Part shown: piece after piece, positions 38,265-53,277 of the stretch | Numbering within the stretch: the stretch's first letter is position 1 | Layout of the letters: each line of letters begins with the position of its first letter | Source of the DNA: Jacaranda mimosifolia | Lineage: Eukaryota > Streptophyta > Magnoliopsida > Lamiales > Bignoniaceae | Direction: 5' to 3' | Assembly (NCBI GenBank): GCA_018894105.1 | Contig: CM032120.1 | Location: forward strand, 28,294,710-28,358,709 | DNA: 64,000 nt | Program-made: the position numbers and the translations under genes | Notes under the pieces: model-generated | Seen by the model: the letters and a program-made list of their open reading frames with translations, nothing else | The model's database searches: none | What the model was told of the DNA's origin: nothing

Positions 38265-38879
38265 TTAGACGGAAATAATATAGAACCGCCATGCGACCTG
38301 CAGGTTGCACAGCAGCTCTCCCACACCCGCCGAGGTCGGGAACTTGACCTTTGTTTGGTACGTGGAGACAATTGCCCTGAAGTCATTTAATGGTGGTCGG
38401 CCAATTATAACATTGTAAGCAAATAGGGCGTCGACTACCAGATAACTGATCATCAACGTTCTATTTTTCGAGCCTTGGCCAAATGTCGTGGAAAGGCTGA
38501 TGGATCCCTCCGCAATGATTTCAGATCCACCGAATCCGACCAGTGGCGTCCTGACTTGATCAAACTTTAACTCCCCAAGTTTCATTCTATTTAAAGCGGA
38601 CAGGAATATTATGTTCGCAGAGCTGCCATTATCGACCAGTATCTTCCCAACCTCGAAGTTAGCTATTTGAAAGGCTACAACCATAGGGCAATCTATTTTC
38701 CTATCAACTCCTCTGTTCTCCATATGGTTGAGGTCTGAATTTGTGAAAGAGATTGGCTTCGAACTGGTCGAAAGCTGGTAGACTGACTCGACTTTGGCCA
38801 TCCTGGTTGATTGTAGACTTCTCTGAGTCTGCTTTCTTGCGGATTTGGAATCCCTCCCTATGGGTCCTCCTGCGATCAT
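38265..38879 (-). pseudogene. aspartic protease of element D
   Basis: A 204-codon open frame on the minus strand holds KILVDNGSSANIIFLSALN (active-site DNGS), VRTPLVGFGGSE, LMISYLVVDALFAYNVIIGRP (the second conserved loop) and FPTSAGVGEL. Compared with element A it is uninterrupted. It is cut off from RT by breaks near 38080-38265. Confidence 0.87.
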
Positions 38880-38984
38880 GTCAATGACCCCTCGAATGGG
38901 TGGGTGGGAGTTTTGGGCTGGTTTCTTCCCTTTGTCCTCTCTCCTCGGGCTGGCTGACCTTTCTCTATGGGGAGTCCGGTCGGG

Positions 38985-40490
38985 CCTGCCCTATTCTTGT
39001 CTGGCCTTCTCTATGACATACTTTTTCAAGTGGCCCTGCCTGATCAATCTCTCGATCTCATCTTGTAAGTTGAAACAGTCTTCGGTGTCATGGGCTTTCT
39101 GCCAGTGGAAATGGCAGTATTTACTTGATTTTTTCATGGCCTCTGTTTCTGTTAGCTTCATGGGTTTCTTCAGCAGATTGTCATGCTGAATGGCAAATAA
39201 TACCTCCTTCATCGGGAGGTTGAGCGGAATGTACTCATGAAAGCGTTTAATAGGGGATCGATGCCCCTATCTGGCTTGTCGATCATCCTTTTCTTTGTTT
39301 TTCCTCTTGTCAACATCCAGGTTGCCATACTTTAGCTTATTCATCTCCTCTTGGGTCATGTACCTTTCTGCGAGGTCGAGAAGCTCCTCCATCAACCCGG
39401 GCTGCTCGCGAACAAACACATTGGCACATTCTTTGTGTTTTAGGCCCAGGAAAAGTACATCGATCAAGAATTCGATCCTCGGGCTGTCAATCTTCAACAC
39501 TTTGTGTTGAAGAGGGTGAAAAAGTCACGGGGGGATTCTCCTTCACTCTGTTTTACCGTATGCAAGTGTGTATGGGGGAGTTTGGCTTTTCTCCTACTCG
39601 TGAATTAGTGCAGGAACTTGTCACACAGCTGGTCGTACAAGAATATAGATGTCGGCTCCAGTTTCACAAACCAATCGAGAGCTATTCCTTGGAAAGTAGT
39701 CACCAGCATCGTCGCATGGATATACATTGTGCCCATGCAGTTGCATCATGTGCTCAAATTGCAATAAATGTTCATTCAGATCCGTCGAGCCATCATATCT
39801 CAGCAGTCCGATCGGGATCTTGGCATTGACGGCAATACACTCGTCGATGATTTCCTGAACAAATAGGGTGTCTTTTTTCCTTCAAAACCTCTGTGGGCCG
39901 TCCTGATGGGAGGCTTCTCCATATTTCTCCTTGAGATCTCCTCCAAGCGTCTGTTCAACTTCTGTACTTGGTGGGATACTTCCTCCCACTCCTGCTGATT
40001 CGCTTGAGATGCTTTTCTGTTCGTGCGAAGTCTCGAGCGCTCGAACCTATCGCGCTGTGGGGCTCGAAGGGGTTGAGCACCATTGTCGACAGAATCAGCC
40101 ATCTCCTCTCGAGGCAGGGGTCGAGCCATTTCTCTAGGAAAAGGGCCTGGGCTCAATTCTTTTCTCGACTACTGCCTCCGAGACTTTGGCCGCTTGGAGT
40201 TCTCCTCTGCCTGCCTTTTCTCCGGACCCGCTGGCCTGGGTGTTGCACTGGCTGTTGGCTCCGGCTATACGGCGCGTCGATTCAATGCGGCCGAGAGCTG
40301 GGCCAAAATCTGTGCAGAAATCTGCTCGCTAATGAGCTGCATTAACTGTGGCATCGTCAACGTGACTAACGGCTCAGGTTCGACGCTGGGACCTGGGGCA
40401 TTCGATTCCAGCGGAGGTTGGGACAGGGGAAAAGCTAGACCTTGGGTTCTCTTCTCTCCCTGAGAGGGCTCGCCTGGTGTTCAATATTTT
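38985..40490 (-). pseudogene. gag of element D
   Basis: The gag start seen in element A (VNTRRA) is present near 40470-40485, but the ATG is lost and a base is inserted. Surviving pieces: 39800-40156 (with the EEVSHQVQKLNRRLEEI coil), 39267-39500 (DVLFLGLKHKECANVF) and 38991-39212 with the C-x2-H-x4-H-x4-C-like motif (YCHFHWQKAHDTEDC) and DEIERLIRQGHLKKYV. It would assemble the virus-like particle. Confidence 0.83.
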
Positions 40491-40512
40491 TCACTGGAGG
40501 ACTCAAAAAAGT

Positions 40513-40530
40513 TTCCCACAGACGGCGCCA
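40513..40530 (-). other. primer-binding site of element D
   Basis: The minus strand reads TGGCGCCGTCTGTGGGAA, two bases inside the 5' LTR. It begins TGGCGCC as expected for a site complementary to a tRNA 3' CCA end. I do not assign the tRNA. Confidence 0.8.
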
Positions 40531-40532
40531 AA

Positions 40533-41264
40533 TGATGAGGGTTCGATCCGTTAGGGTTTGACCTGGTGGAGTTTTCTATTGGGATTCGACCTAGAAGGTC
40601 GATTTTCTTGTAGGGGAAAGTGATGAATCCTGCAATCACACAACAAACGTCAGGCTAGCCAAGGGGCCCTCGGCTAAGACACTCCAACGCTCAAGTCAGT
40701 AGGGGTTGACGAGGTAACTCGAGCAGCAGAGTAAGGGCTTTTGTATCTATGAGAGCATACCTTAGGAAGGTTGGGGTGAGAGTATTTATAGCCTTATCCG
40801 TTTGGGGAATTACCTAGGGTGCCCTTGGTGTGCTGAAAGGGCCTTTTCCCTAGTGCGAGGGGTGATTAGTCATTTCCTCTCTATGTGTTGTTCCATGTAG
40901 ATGCCCCTCCAGGTTTTAGGGGCAGGATAGTACACTGTTGAAGTACTTGCTGCGCTAGGCAGTAGTGGGGTGGCATGCGCCATAAATGCGGCGGCATGCC
41001 GCTTGTTAGTGCATTTAATGCGGCAGAAGTGCATCACGCATATCTCAACCTCAGAGGTCGAGATACAAAATTGCTCAGTATCGTACAATGCTCGGATTGG
41101 CATCGCAGGTCGACTCGCCGTTCCCAGCAACAAACTAGTCCACTCGAGGGCAGACTAGTCGATAGATGAGCTCGATTGCACTGTTGGGCCCTGGAGGCAG
41201 GATGGACTTAGGACCATGCCTTTGGGCCCATATAGTTTGGGCCGAGCCGAGACATCCCATATCA
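40533..41264 (-). repeat. 5' LTR of element D
   Basis: This is 732 bp, TGATGAGGGTT...CCCATATCA on the plus strand. The minus strand shows GGCTATAAATACTC (about 40783-40796) as the promoter for the element's main transcript. Confidence 0.93.
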
Positions 41265-41510
41265 ATGTGAAAGATAAAGAAATTAATAATAGTCACATAT
41301 TTGTCACCCTTGCCTTTACACAATTAAGACAATTACTAACAACAATAATGTGTGTGAGAGAGAGAGAGAGAGCTGCTAATTTTATCCTCCAATAGAAAAT
41401 TGTGACCGTGACTTTCACGTTACTAAAAATCATATTAAAAAGTTTTATATTTGTAAAAAAAATAATTTACTCATTTATCATACCTAATTATGTGGGTTTG
41501 TATATATATA
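41265..41510. repeat. duplicated spacer block X, second copy (right part)
   Basis: It continues the copy interrupted by element D and is similar to 26925-26985 and 28660-28775. A (GA) run lies at 41354-41372 and an (AT) run at about 41500-41518. Confidence 0.6.
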
Positions 41511-42186
41511 TATATATAATCTAATTTTAAAATGTGTTAAATAAAATGTTATTTTTCATTTTTTTATTTTTTAGTTCTTATTTATTTATTTTTAAATTTT
41601 TCCATATAATTTATAAATTTAGAACCACTAATTATTGATATTCAAAACTTATTCAAATATAAATTGTCTTCAAAAAAAATATTTTCAGCAAAAAATATTT
41701 ATTTTATATTATTTAATAATAGATATTTTCTCTTAAAATATTTAAAAAAATACTATTTTTTTAGTTATATAAAATAAAATACTTTAATATTAAGATTATT
41801 TTTAATCTATCCAACACATACTTATTTTATTTATACTATATATAAAGCATCTAACCCTTTTATACGATATATAATATAGTTTTGGGAATACTCCCATTAT
41901 GACTTTTTAAACTTCATAAGGTAGTTTTCTTTCTCTTTTCTCTAATATTTTGTCTCTCCATCAATTATTTCCCTTTTTCTTTCCTTGTATCTTTTTTTTT
42001 TTTTCCCTTTTACTCGTAAAAAATATTTAAATAAATATATTAAAAATATTAAAAAATATAATAAGATATAAAAATAAAATAAAATATCTATTTATTTTAT
42101 ACTATACAATTTTAATACACACACCAAATATGTAGATATTACTAATCTACAGTTCTACACTATGCATAAAGGGCGAGTCTTAGTCA
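41511..42186. other. AT-rich spacer
   Basis: No gene is visible. It is mostly A/T with short T and TA runs. Bases 42178-42186 (TCTTAGTCA) are the probable left target duplication of the next element. Confidence 0.4.
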
Positions 42187-42759
42187 TTGTTTAAAACATC
42201 GGATCAGACTGGCTGAACCGTCAACCGACTAGCAAATCGATCCGATTTTCTCAAAAAAACCAAAAAATAAAAAAAAAATCCATATTTTGTAAAAACCGTT
42301 TAGACCAGCTGGTCGAATTGGTGAACCGTTCACGATTCAATTGAACCGAACCGGTTTTTTAATTTAATTTGTAATAAAATTATTTTTTTTTAATTTTTTT
42401 GCTCTAAGTACAAAGTTTGAAAGTTAAGGTGCACTTCACAAGCTATCTAAAAGTCAAAAAAAGCCTTTGTTTAGAGTTTAGAATTAACTTACACACTCTC
42501 AACTTTAAACTTTAGACTTGATATATTTAAATTATTGTGATCATTTATAATATGAATTATGAAATTTGGATTGTAATGTTAGACAATATCATTTAAGTCT
42601 TTATGTTTTATACTTTGACATTTTATTAATTTTTAAGTAATATATATTTTGTGATTATGATATCACGGTTCAATTACGGTCCGACCAACGGTTGAACCAG
42701 TAAATCGTGAACCGATAAATTTTTTGATTCAATGAACGGTCCAATTTTTCGAACATTGA
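42187..42759. mobile_element. Mutator-like MITE (about 573 bp)
   Basis: Ends TTGTTTAAAACATCGGA and, in reverse complement, TCAATGTTCGAAAAATTGG are imperfect inverted repeats. Inner blocks also pair (GAACCGTTCACG near the left, GGTTGAACC and GTGAACCG near the right). The flanks TCTTAGTCA and TCTTAGTAA (42760-42768) are a 9-bp duplication with one change, the size expected for Mutator-like elements. Confidence 0.6.
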
Positions 42760-42824
42760 TCTTAGTAACGTGTCATTTATCAGTTGACAAAACAAACACC
42801 ATTTCAAAAGATAATAATAAAATA

Positions 42825-42826
<2 letters not shown>

Positions 42827-42865
<39 letters not shown>
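42827..42865. repeat. (TC)n microsatellite
   Basis: This is an uninterrupted TC run of about 39 bases. Confidence 0.97.
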
Positions 42866-42866
<1 letters not shown>

Positions 42867-43074
42867 ATAATTTTTTTTTCTTTTCCTTCTATTATTTTAT
42901 TTTATCTTGATTTATTTATTCTTAAAATTTAAATTAATGCACTTCAAAATACTAAGAAAAATAATAGTATAACATATAGAAAGTAATTAAATATTTTATT
43001 TATTTTTTATATTATAAAAATTTTAGTACATATATTGAATGTGCGCCACAATTGCTAATATACAATAAATAATT

Positions 43075-44780
43075 GGGGTAAAATTCACTTTACCCTCTTT
43101 TACTCAAACTTTGTCTCACTTTACCCCCTTATGCTTTCAATTGCATCATTTTGCCTCTTTATACTCTCAATTTTACTTCATTTACTTTAACACCATTAAA
43201 GCCTCTTCAATTCTTGTTAGCAAATCAAGCAAAAATTGTTAAATCATCATATTTAATATTTATATACCCAAAATGTCTATACCTCAATATTTTTTTGCCA
43301 ATCTCTCCCAACTACTCTTCTCTTATATGAATACACAAATTTTATACAAAATAATATTAAAATTAAATTAAAATATATAAATTGAATGCTGAAAGATGAA
43401 ACCTGGATATCACTATTGATTGCACTACAAATATATCAAAAACTTGCATCATATTCTAATAGTACATTTCTAGAAGAAACAAATATTTCCATTAAAGAAA
43501 ACTCAATTAATAATACGTAGATCCCATTTTTTTTTTCCATAGAATTGATTTACTAACTCTGTTTTATTATCTAATACATTCCTGTATGAAATCATAAAAA
43601 ATCAAAAAAATACTGCCTTTAGCTTTAGGTAGCAACAAAACTACGTGTAAATGAGATTTCATATGAGTATTGAAAGTCGGTTTTTAAGAAACACGTTTTC
43701 GTTAGGAGTGTCAACGGGGCGGGGCGGGGATAGCTCCCCCGCCCTCCGTCCCCGCCCCCGTGGCGGGTACCCATCCCCGCTTCCCCGTGGGGAGACGGGT
43801 CCCCACTGATACCCACGGATTTGATAGTTTTTTTAATTTATCAAATTTATTTAAAATTTTAGAAATAAAAAAAATATTAAAATTTTTCAATAATGTAAAT
43901 TACTTCCAAAATTAAAAGATTGTTAAACATAAGTACATAACACACGATATTTAATTGTATTTTACAACAAAATATTAAAAGATAGCTGATACATAAACAT
44001 AAATTTAAAAAAAAGCATAACAATTCATCAATTTCTCCAACAAGCTCTTAGCTCTCCCATTTAGCTTGACTCTTCACAAGAGCTCTCCATTTAAATTGGC
44101 TCTTACAAAAATATATGTATTTTATTAGAAGAAAAAATAATTCAAACAACCAAATACATTTCTATATTAATTTAAAAAATATTTACATCATCATCTTTAT
44201 CCTCTTGTATTGTGAAGCATTCAAAATCTATTTTATATTTATATATTTATATATATTTAATTATCTATATAATATATTTATATATATAAATATAACAGTA
44301 ATTTAATTAACGAGTAACAGGTATCCACGGGAACGAGGATCACAGTCCCCGTCCCCGTCCCCATTTAGCAAATGGGGATTAAATTATCCCCATCCCCGTC
44401 CCCGCGGGGGGAGAATTCTCCCTGAATCCGCCCCGTCGCGGGGAATTCCCCGCGGGTACCGGCGGGGACGGGTATTTTTGCCATCCCTAGTTTCCATTAT
44501 ATGTCTTTGGTAATTATATATTTCTAAATTTTCAAATATAATTTTTTCTTTTTTATGGAGAAGATATGTTTTATTTGTTAAACAAACAATTAAAAATTAT
44601 GGGCAACTTCGTCTTTTAAAAAGAAAAAGTTAACAGTGTTAAGGAGATGAAGAGAATTTAATAAAATTGAATAATTCAAATAAAATTAAGAGTACAGGGA
44701 GGCAAAAGTGATGTAATTAAAAGTACATAAAAGTAAAGTGAGACGAAATTTGAGTACAAGGAGTAAAGTGAATTTTACCC
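43075..44780. mobile_element. Mutator-like element with long inverted repeats, containing a hAT-like insertion
   Basis: The left end GGGGTAAAATTCACTTTACC and the right end (reverse complement GGGTAAAATTCACTTTACTC) pair over roughly 110 bases, including GTCTCACTTTAC, TTGCATCA/TTACATCA and TTTGCCTC blocks. An exact 9-bp repeat TAAATAATT flanks it (43066-43074 and 44781-44789). No transposase frame is present. The body includes a nested element at 43703-44489, leaving a core of about 0.9 kb. Confidence 0.8.
43703..44489. mobile_element. nested hAT-like element, G/C-rich ends
   Basis: Ends are TAGGAGTGTCAACGGGGCGG and, in reverse complement, TAGGGATGGCAAAAATACCC. Flanking 8-mers GTTTTCGT (43695-43702) and GTTTCCAT (44490-44497) match at 6 of 8, a decayed duplication. 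Strong GGGGCGGGG and CCCCGTCCCC blocks lie at both ends with an A/T-rich middle. It is non-coding. Confidence 0.7.
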
Positions 44781-44836
44781 TAAATAATTTGAGGAGGTCA
44801 AAGATGTGAATTGATCAAAGTTGTTCCAGCAGTAGA

Positions 44837-45188
44837 TGGGGTTGTTTGGTTTTATTTTTATTTTCAATTTTCATTTCTATCAATTCTAAAATAGTGAGAA
44901 TTAGTTATGTGATATGATATGAAAATGAAAATATATTTAGATGAAATATTGAAAATATATTGATTATATTGATTTTAATAGGTTGCAGGTGGAGAGAAAT
45001 AGAAATAATGGAATAGAAAGAGAAGATATATAAGTTATTGAGAAAATATATATAAATTATTGGAAAATGTATTTTGAAAACGGAAATGAAAATGATATTT
45101 GATGAAATTTTTTAAAAAGTGATAGTTTTTATTTTTGAAATAGTAGAAAATAGAAAAAATGGGTGTGGAAATAAAACCAACGGGCCCT
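44837..45188. mobile_element. MITE upstream of OPR copy 2
   Basis: The ends GGTTGTTTGGTTTTATTTTT and, in reverse complement, GGGCCCGTTGGTTTTATTTC are similar inverted repeats. The body is made of GAAAATGAAAAT-type words. It ends about 275 bp before the start codon of OPR copy 2, so it may lie in the promoter. Confidence 0.55.
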
Positions 45189-45273
45189 TAGTACAATTTC
45201 TTAAATGTTCATCTTTTTACAAAAATAAATCAGTATCATTTTTATTTCAGAAAATACTCAAAAAAAAAAAAAA

Positions 45274-45317
45274 AATTACATATTTCTGGATCATCCTCCC
45301 ATTCCAGAAATGTAATT
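45274..45317. promoter_or_regulatory. inverted repeat upstream of OPR copy 2
   Basis: The left arm AATTACATATTTCTGGA (45274-45290) and right arm TCCAGAAATGTAATT (45303-45317) are complementary, apart from a two-base bulge, around a 12-base loop. It contains TTCTGGA and TCCAGAA words. It lies 150-190 bp before the ATG, in the promoter or 5' leader. Confidence 0.55.
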
Positions 45318-45463
45318 GCGAGAACACCCACACCCACGCCCACGCCAACGCCAAGGAAAACAATGCATGTGTATTTTCACACTCCAGACTTCTCCATATT
45401 CGTTCCCAATTTCCCATTGATTCCGTACAGAATACAAAGAACCCTTTTGTCAAGGGAAGAATA

Positions 45464-48682
<3,219 letters not shown>

Positions 48683-50760
48683 CATGCGAGGTGGATTCTT
48701 ATCACATAATTGTTTCAAAGACTCTGTTGTTGGCCTCAGTGTGGGGGGAAACAGGTACCTCTTTGCCCGGCGCCTTTGCTGCATGTAGATGCGATCACAT
48801 TTGCTGCTAATGGTAAGGTATCTCCTGCATCATTATGTATTTGGTGAAAAATACTTCAGCACAGAATATGGTAGCATAGATATGTGCATTTTCATGGTGA
48901 AATGACATTCAGGCTGCAGATATATTGAGGGATCTTTTCTTTATTTATGTACATGCACACCAAAAATTCGCTAGGTTCGAATCCATAATCCCACACTTTA
49001 TGTATAAGACTCGTAATTTAGGCCAAATGACCACCTGATGCGTATATTGAGGGATGGAAACAAAATTTAATTTCCGGAGCAAACTTGAATTTTTACAGAA
49101 TAAGAAGGCCAGCCTTTTATTTTTAAAGGGTCAGAAGTTTAAATTTTAATAAAAATGTGTCTAATATAATTTTTATAAATTTAAAGGTGGGGGGAACGAC
49201 TGCCCTCATCTGCTCATTCTCATTTCAATGCTGTATTTATTTTCCACTTTGACCAAGATGCATAGCACCTGAATATGAATATATAGTGTCGTAAATTTTC
49301 TTTAATTGTAGCTTTGTCACACAGTATGTGTTTTTCTGATTCCATAGAACTGCCACATCATTGACTAAGCTCTTTTTATTGGCAAATTCACTGTTGCTGC
49401 TCTTGCTTGATGACAATGACATAGATGAAGTCCTAAAAATCTCAGGAAATTATTGTTCAATTCATGAAAACTCATTCGACCAACTTTTTATTTCAAAAAC
49501 CCAATCTTTTACTTTTATGCTAATATTTGTTAAGGTATTGGGATTTTTGGATGGAATTATTCTTGAACTTCTTATACTAAAAAATTGTTTGGAGGATAGT
49601 AAAATTGATAAAATTATGTGGTTTTTGTTTTCGTAGATTTTTAAATTTATAAAATTGATAAATTAACACATTTAGAAACTGATAAATTTGTAAAATAATA
49701 CTTTTGTTTGGGTTTTTCAAATTAATTAATTTTGTCAATGATAAAAAAAATTCTTCAGATTTTTAAAATTGATTGATTTGTATCAAGGGTACAATCCAAA
49801 TTTAAAATATCAGCGATAAAGAATTTTGGATGAGATTAAAATAGATAAAATTATTATTTCATCCAAACAAACATGAAATTTATCAATTTGAAAAACCTAA
49901 AGGAAAAAATATTTTTTTTTTTAGGTATTTAAATAATTGTGATTTTAATTTTAATGAATTAATTTTTTTTAGAAAAATATATTCTTCAAGTTTTAGATAG
50001 GGAAATAACAGTAGAGATAATTTGAATATTTAAAAATGAAACAACATGGAATGGATTAAGAACTAAACTTGACAAAAATTATAAAACATAAAAGTTCAAA
50101 TATAGATTATTTTCAATTGAAAAATACAATAAGTCAGATAACATATTTTATAATGCATATAAACAAACACTCAAAATATATTATAAAATTAAAGAATGAC
50201 AATAGCAATATATATTATTCCAAGTAAAGAGACGAGATAAATACATATCAAATATAAAGAAAAATTTAAAAAAGCTTTTTTTCCTTCAAATATTCACTTA
50301 CATTTGTCTCTTAGTTTCAATATCGTCAAAGTAAAAAAAAAAGAGACTTTAATTATTTTGTAAGTTTCTATAAAACCTTAAATATTTTTTTTAGCTAAAT
50401 CCCTATAAACATATTTTCAACAAATAAAATAGAAGGGGAAAATTTAACCTAACCCCCATGGAAAATATGGAAATAGCGGTTTACCACGCTGTGAAAAAAA
50501 AGGCTAAAAATCCCCACGTGTTTTTGAAAAAGCAATGAAAAATCCCCCTGGTACCATAAATGTGTAGCACGCGCCATTTTATGCAAGTAGTTATGATTTT
50601 TTATATATGAAATGACATTTTGACCTTATTATCTCAACTGTTAGATCTTTTTATTTAAATAAACAGTCCAAATCAAATAACACTTAATATTTATAAAAAA
50701 TATATATATAAAATATTTATACATTTATATATACAACATATTATATATATATTTCTATAT
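48683..50760. other. 3' flank of OPR copy 2 and AT-rich spacer
   Basis: The first 250 bases probably contain the 3' untranslated region. The rest is A/T-rich with no gene. Words such as TTTGGATGGAATTATTC and AATTTTGG...TAAAATTGATAAATT between 49540 and 49870 suggest a degraded MITE, without a clear target duplication. Confidence 0.4.
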
Positions 50761-51598
50761 ATGCATTGGCTGCCATGGCAACCCTGCGAAATAGATTTGG
50801 CCGGCCCGGCCAGATCCTTTCAGTGGTTGACGACAGTCTCCGGCGGCCGGCTTGTATCAAAGGTAAAAAAGAAAAAAGAAACAAGAACAGCCCCCACGGC
50901 CAGATGGCCGTGGCGGTCGTTCAACGGACTTGGCCAGATTTGGACCCAGCCAGATCTGGCCACTTTTCAGGCTGCCATGGCAGACTGTGTGTGTGTGTGT
51001 GTGTGTTGGGGGGGGCGGGGGAGGGAAAGGGGAAGTTATATTATATATCAGTCTGATATATATATATATACTTGTTAACGCGTGGCAACAGTGGGATGGC
51101 GCGTGGCTTAGTATTTTTTATTTTTTTTCTAGTTTTAAGATGAAAGCGACGTCGTCTAGCATTTTTTCTGCTTCTTGATATTGTACTTTTTGCTTATTGT
51201 CTTGTGCGCTGGAGCAATTTAAGATGACAGAAGTATGGGCCCACAGAAATATCAGAAGAAACGTTACTTTGTTGTTTGAGGGAAAAAAGCATGTTTCTTA
51301 TTATGGGGTTAGGTGTGATGTTGTTTATGGGTTTTTTACAGAGTGTGTGTGTGTGTGTGTTTTGTGTTTCTTTGTTTTTTGTACAGAGATGGAGAGGAAA
51401 ATGGGCGCAGCGCGATTTTGGGTTCCTAATGGGAAAATATTGTACGGATTGCTTGATTTTGGGCTAGAAATCTTTGATTTTTTGGGATAGCAGCTCTTTG
51501 GGTTACAGTGCTTTGATTCTAATTGGAGTGATGTTTAGGGCTGGTGATTTTTAGGGAAGAAGGGTTTTGGCGAGGGAGAAATAGGGATGCTATATGAT
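50761..51598. other. GC-richer island with microsatellites
   Basis: Bases 50768-50982 are unusually G/C-rich for this region (GGCCGGCCCGGCC, GGCGGCCGGC) and are bounded by a direct repeat GGCTGCCATGGCA at both ends. (TG) runs follow at 50986-51006 and 51343-51360. Overlapping frames in all three phases show compositional bias rather than a gene. Confidence 0.5.
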
Positions 51599-51913
51599 AA
51601 AAAATTATATGTACAAATAACCACCATTTATTCAAGAACTTTCATTATATACTTATTTTAATTAGCTTTAGATTTTTTCTTTAATTTGGTAATGAATCTA
51701 TACTATTATAAAAAGAAAGAAAGGCATATTTGTGTCTAAAATAGAAGTTATGATACCAAATTTCAATATATCAAATTTGCCATTTTGCTTATTCAATATT
51801 CAATAAAAAAAAAAATATGTACAAATAACCATCATTTATTCAAAAACTTCCACTATGTACCTATTTTAATTAGTTTTAGATTTTTTCTTTAATTTGGTAA
51901 TGAATTATAAAAA
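51599..51913. repeat. pair of direct repeats, about 105 bp each
   Basis: 51599-51703 and 51808-51913 share ATGTACAAATAACCA, CATTTATTCAA, TATTTTAATTAG and TTTAGATTTTTTCTTTAATTTGGTAATGAAT-type sequence in the same order, about 90% alike. The spacing is about 209 bp. Confidence 0.8.
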
Positions 51914-53277
51914 GTTTATCTTAAGTAAGTGCTATCTTCATAATTATGCAAATTATAAATACATTTTTGTGATGCATATCAATTTTTAATATAGTGAATG
52001 TGAGAATATTTTTACTCAAAAATATTTTATGTGTATAGAAACTGCGTGCAAAAGACTACTAGTGTCAAAAAATTAAAGAAGAAATTTACACTAATTCATT
52101 AAATAGTGTTATGACTAAGAAAACTAAATGAGGAAAAATGAGAATTGAGTGGTCAAATTGGATCAATGATATCGCTTCATATTTGTATGTATGGGATTCG
52201 GGGTTAGGGCTCTAAGAAACTCTTAATATGCGTACATATAATAATGTATTAAAAATAAAAAAGAAAAGAAAAGGCTAAAAATCTGATAACTAATTGGATA
52301 ATTAAACCAATAACTATTTTTCTAAGTTACTACTTTTTTTTAAGTGAAAATAATTATTTGCTGACTCTAATAATTAGTTGTAACTATTATTTACAATTCA
52401 TATATTCCACACGTATTCATAATTATCATTTTATCATAATACTTTATTATTATTTATGTAAAAAATTAATATTACATCAAAAAATAAATATTTTTTTTAA
52501 GTTGATACTATTAAAATTTTAACACATGTATCGAATATATTAAAATTACTAATATTAATAAATTTATTGATGTGTGTCTTAACATACTTACAATTTATGA
52601 AATTAATGTAAAAGTAAAAGTCGTAATCGTCCAACAACTTGGATCATGGAGCCATATTTGTCAAATACTCATCCTATCTTTCTTAAGGTACCTAAAACGA
52701 ATCAAGTCGACCGACGAATCTAGTAAATTCATAAAGAGTCTGAATCTAGAACCATTCCCACACGCATCCTCTGCATGTGCACCACATGACTTTGATGCAC
52801 TGTTGGACAAAAATGAGAGATAGAGAAAAGAACACGAAAAAAGTTTTCTTCATCCTTACTCCATATATAATATATGTATGTATGTATGTATGTATATGTC
52901 CCTGGTCCACTTTTTTCTTTTGTGGCCCTCTTTCTTTCTTGGATTCATGATGGACACATGATCAATTTAGGGTTTTTCAATTCTCTCTCGCTCGCTGTCA
53001 ATTTAATTAAGATTCCTTTCGCCATTTGTCTTCAAAATAATAAATGGACGGAGTACTGAGTAGGCAATCAACAAGTGGGTGGCCCTATGACTGCTACCTG
53101 GGAATTGGGATGTAAAAATTCAATTCCAAATTCACCAAAATTTATGTTATAACTATTATTATTTATTGCGTGCAAAATAAGAATTATTCAGACATGAAGC
53201 TGAATTCGCATGATGATGAGTAATTTGGTACTAGAAATTATTTGAGTGTGTAAATGGGATATTTAGAGGCAAAGAAT
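51914..53277. other. AT-rich spacer
   Basis: No gene is supported. A (TATG)n run lies at 52873-52896. The frame at 52572-52823 has no recognisable domain. Confidence 0.4.

Larger units (their letters stand above)
30612..41264 (-). mobile_element. element D: Tat-like Ty3/gypsy retrotransposon
   Basis: This is a 10.65-kb element on the minus strand with two 732-bp LTRs, TG...CA ends and an exact ATGTG target duplication (30607-30611 and 41265-41269). It has gag, DNGS-type protease, RT, RNase H, second RNase H and integrase on the minus strand, and a plus-strand gene with two introns before the 3' LTR. LTRs look about 95% identical by eye, so it is younger than element A of the same family. Long frames survive, but every domain has at least one stop or frameshift. 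Confidence 0.93.

Noticed and set aside
50761..51078. Three overlapping plus-strand frames over the GC-rich island
   Set aside because: All three phases are open at once because of composition and the (TG) run, which points to bias rather than coding.
52572..52823. 83-codon open frame in the spacer
   Set aside because: No recognisable motif, and neighbouring sequence is A/T spacer with a microsatellite. Not supported as a gene.
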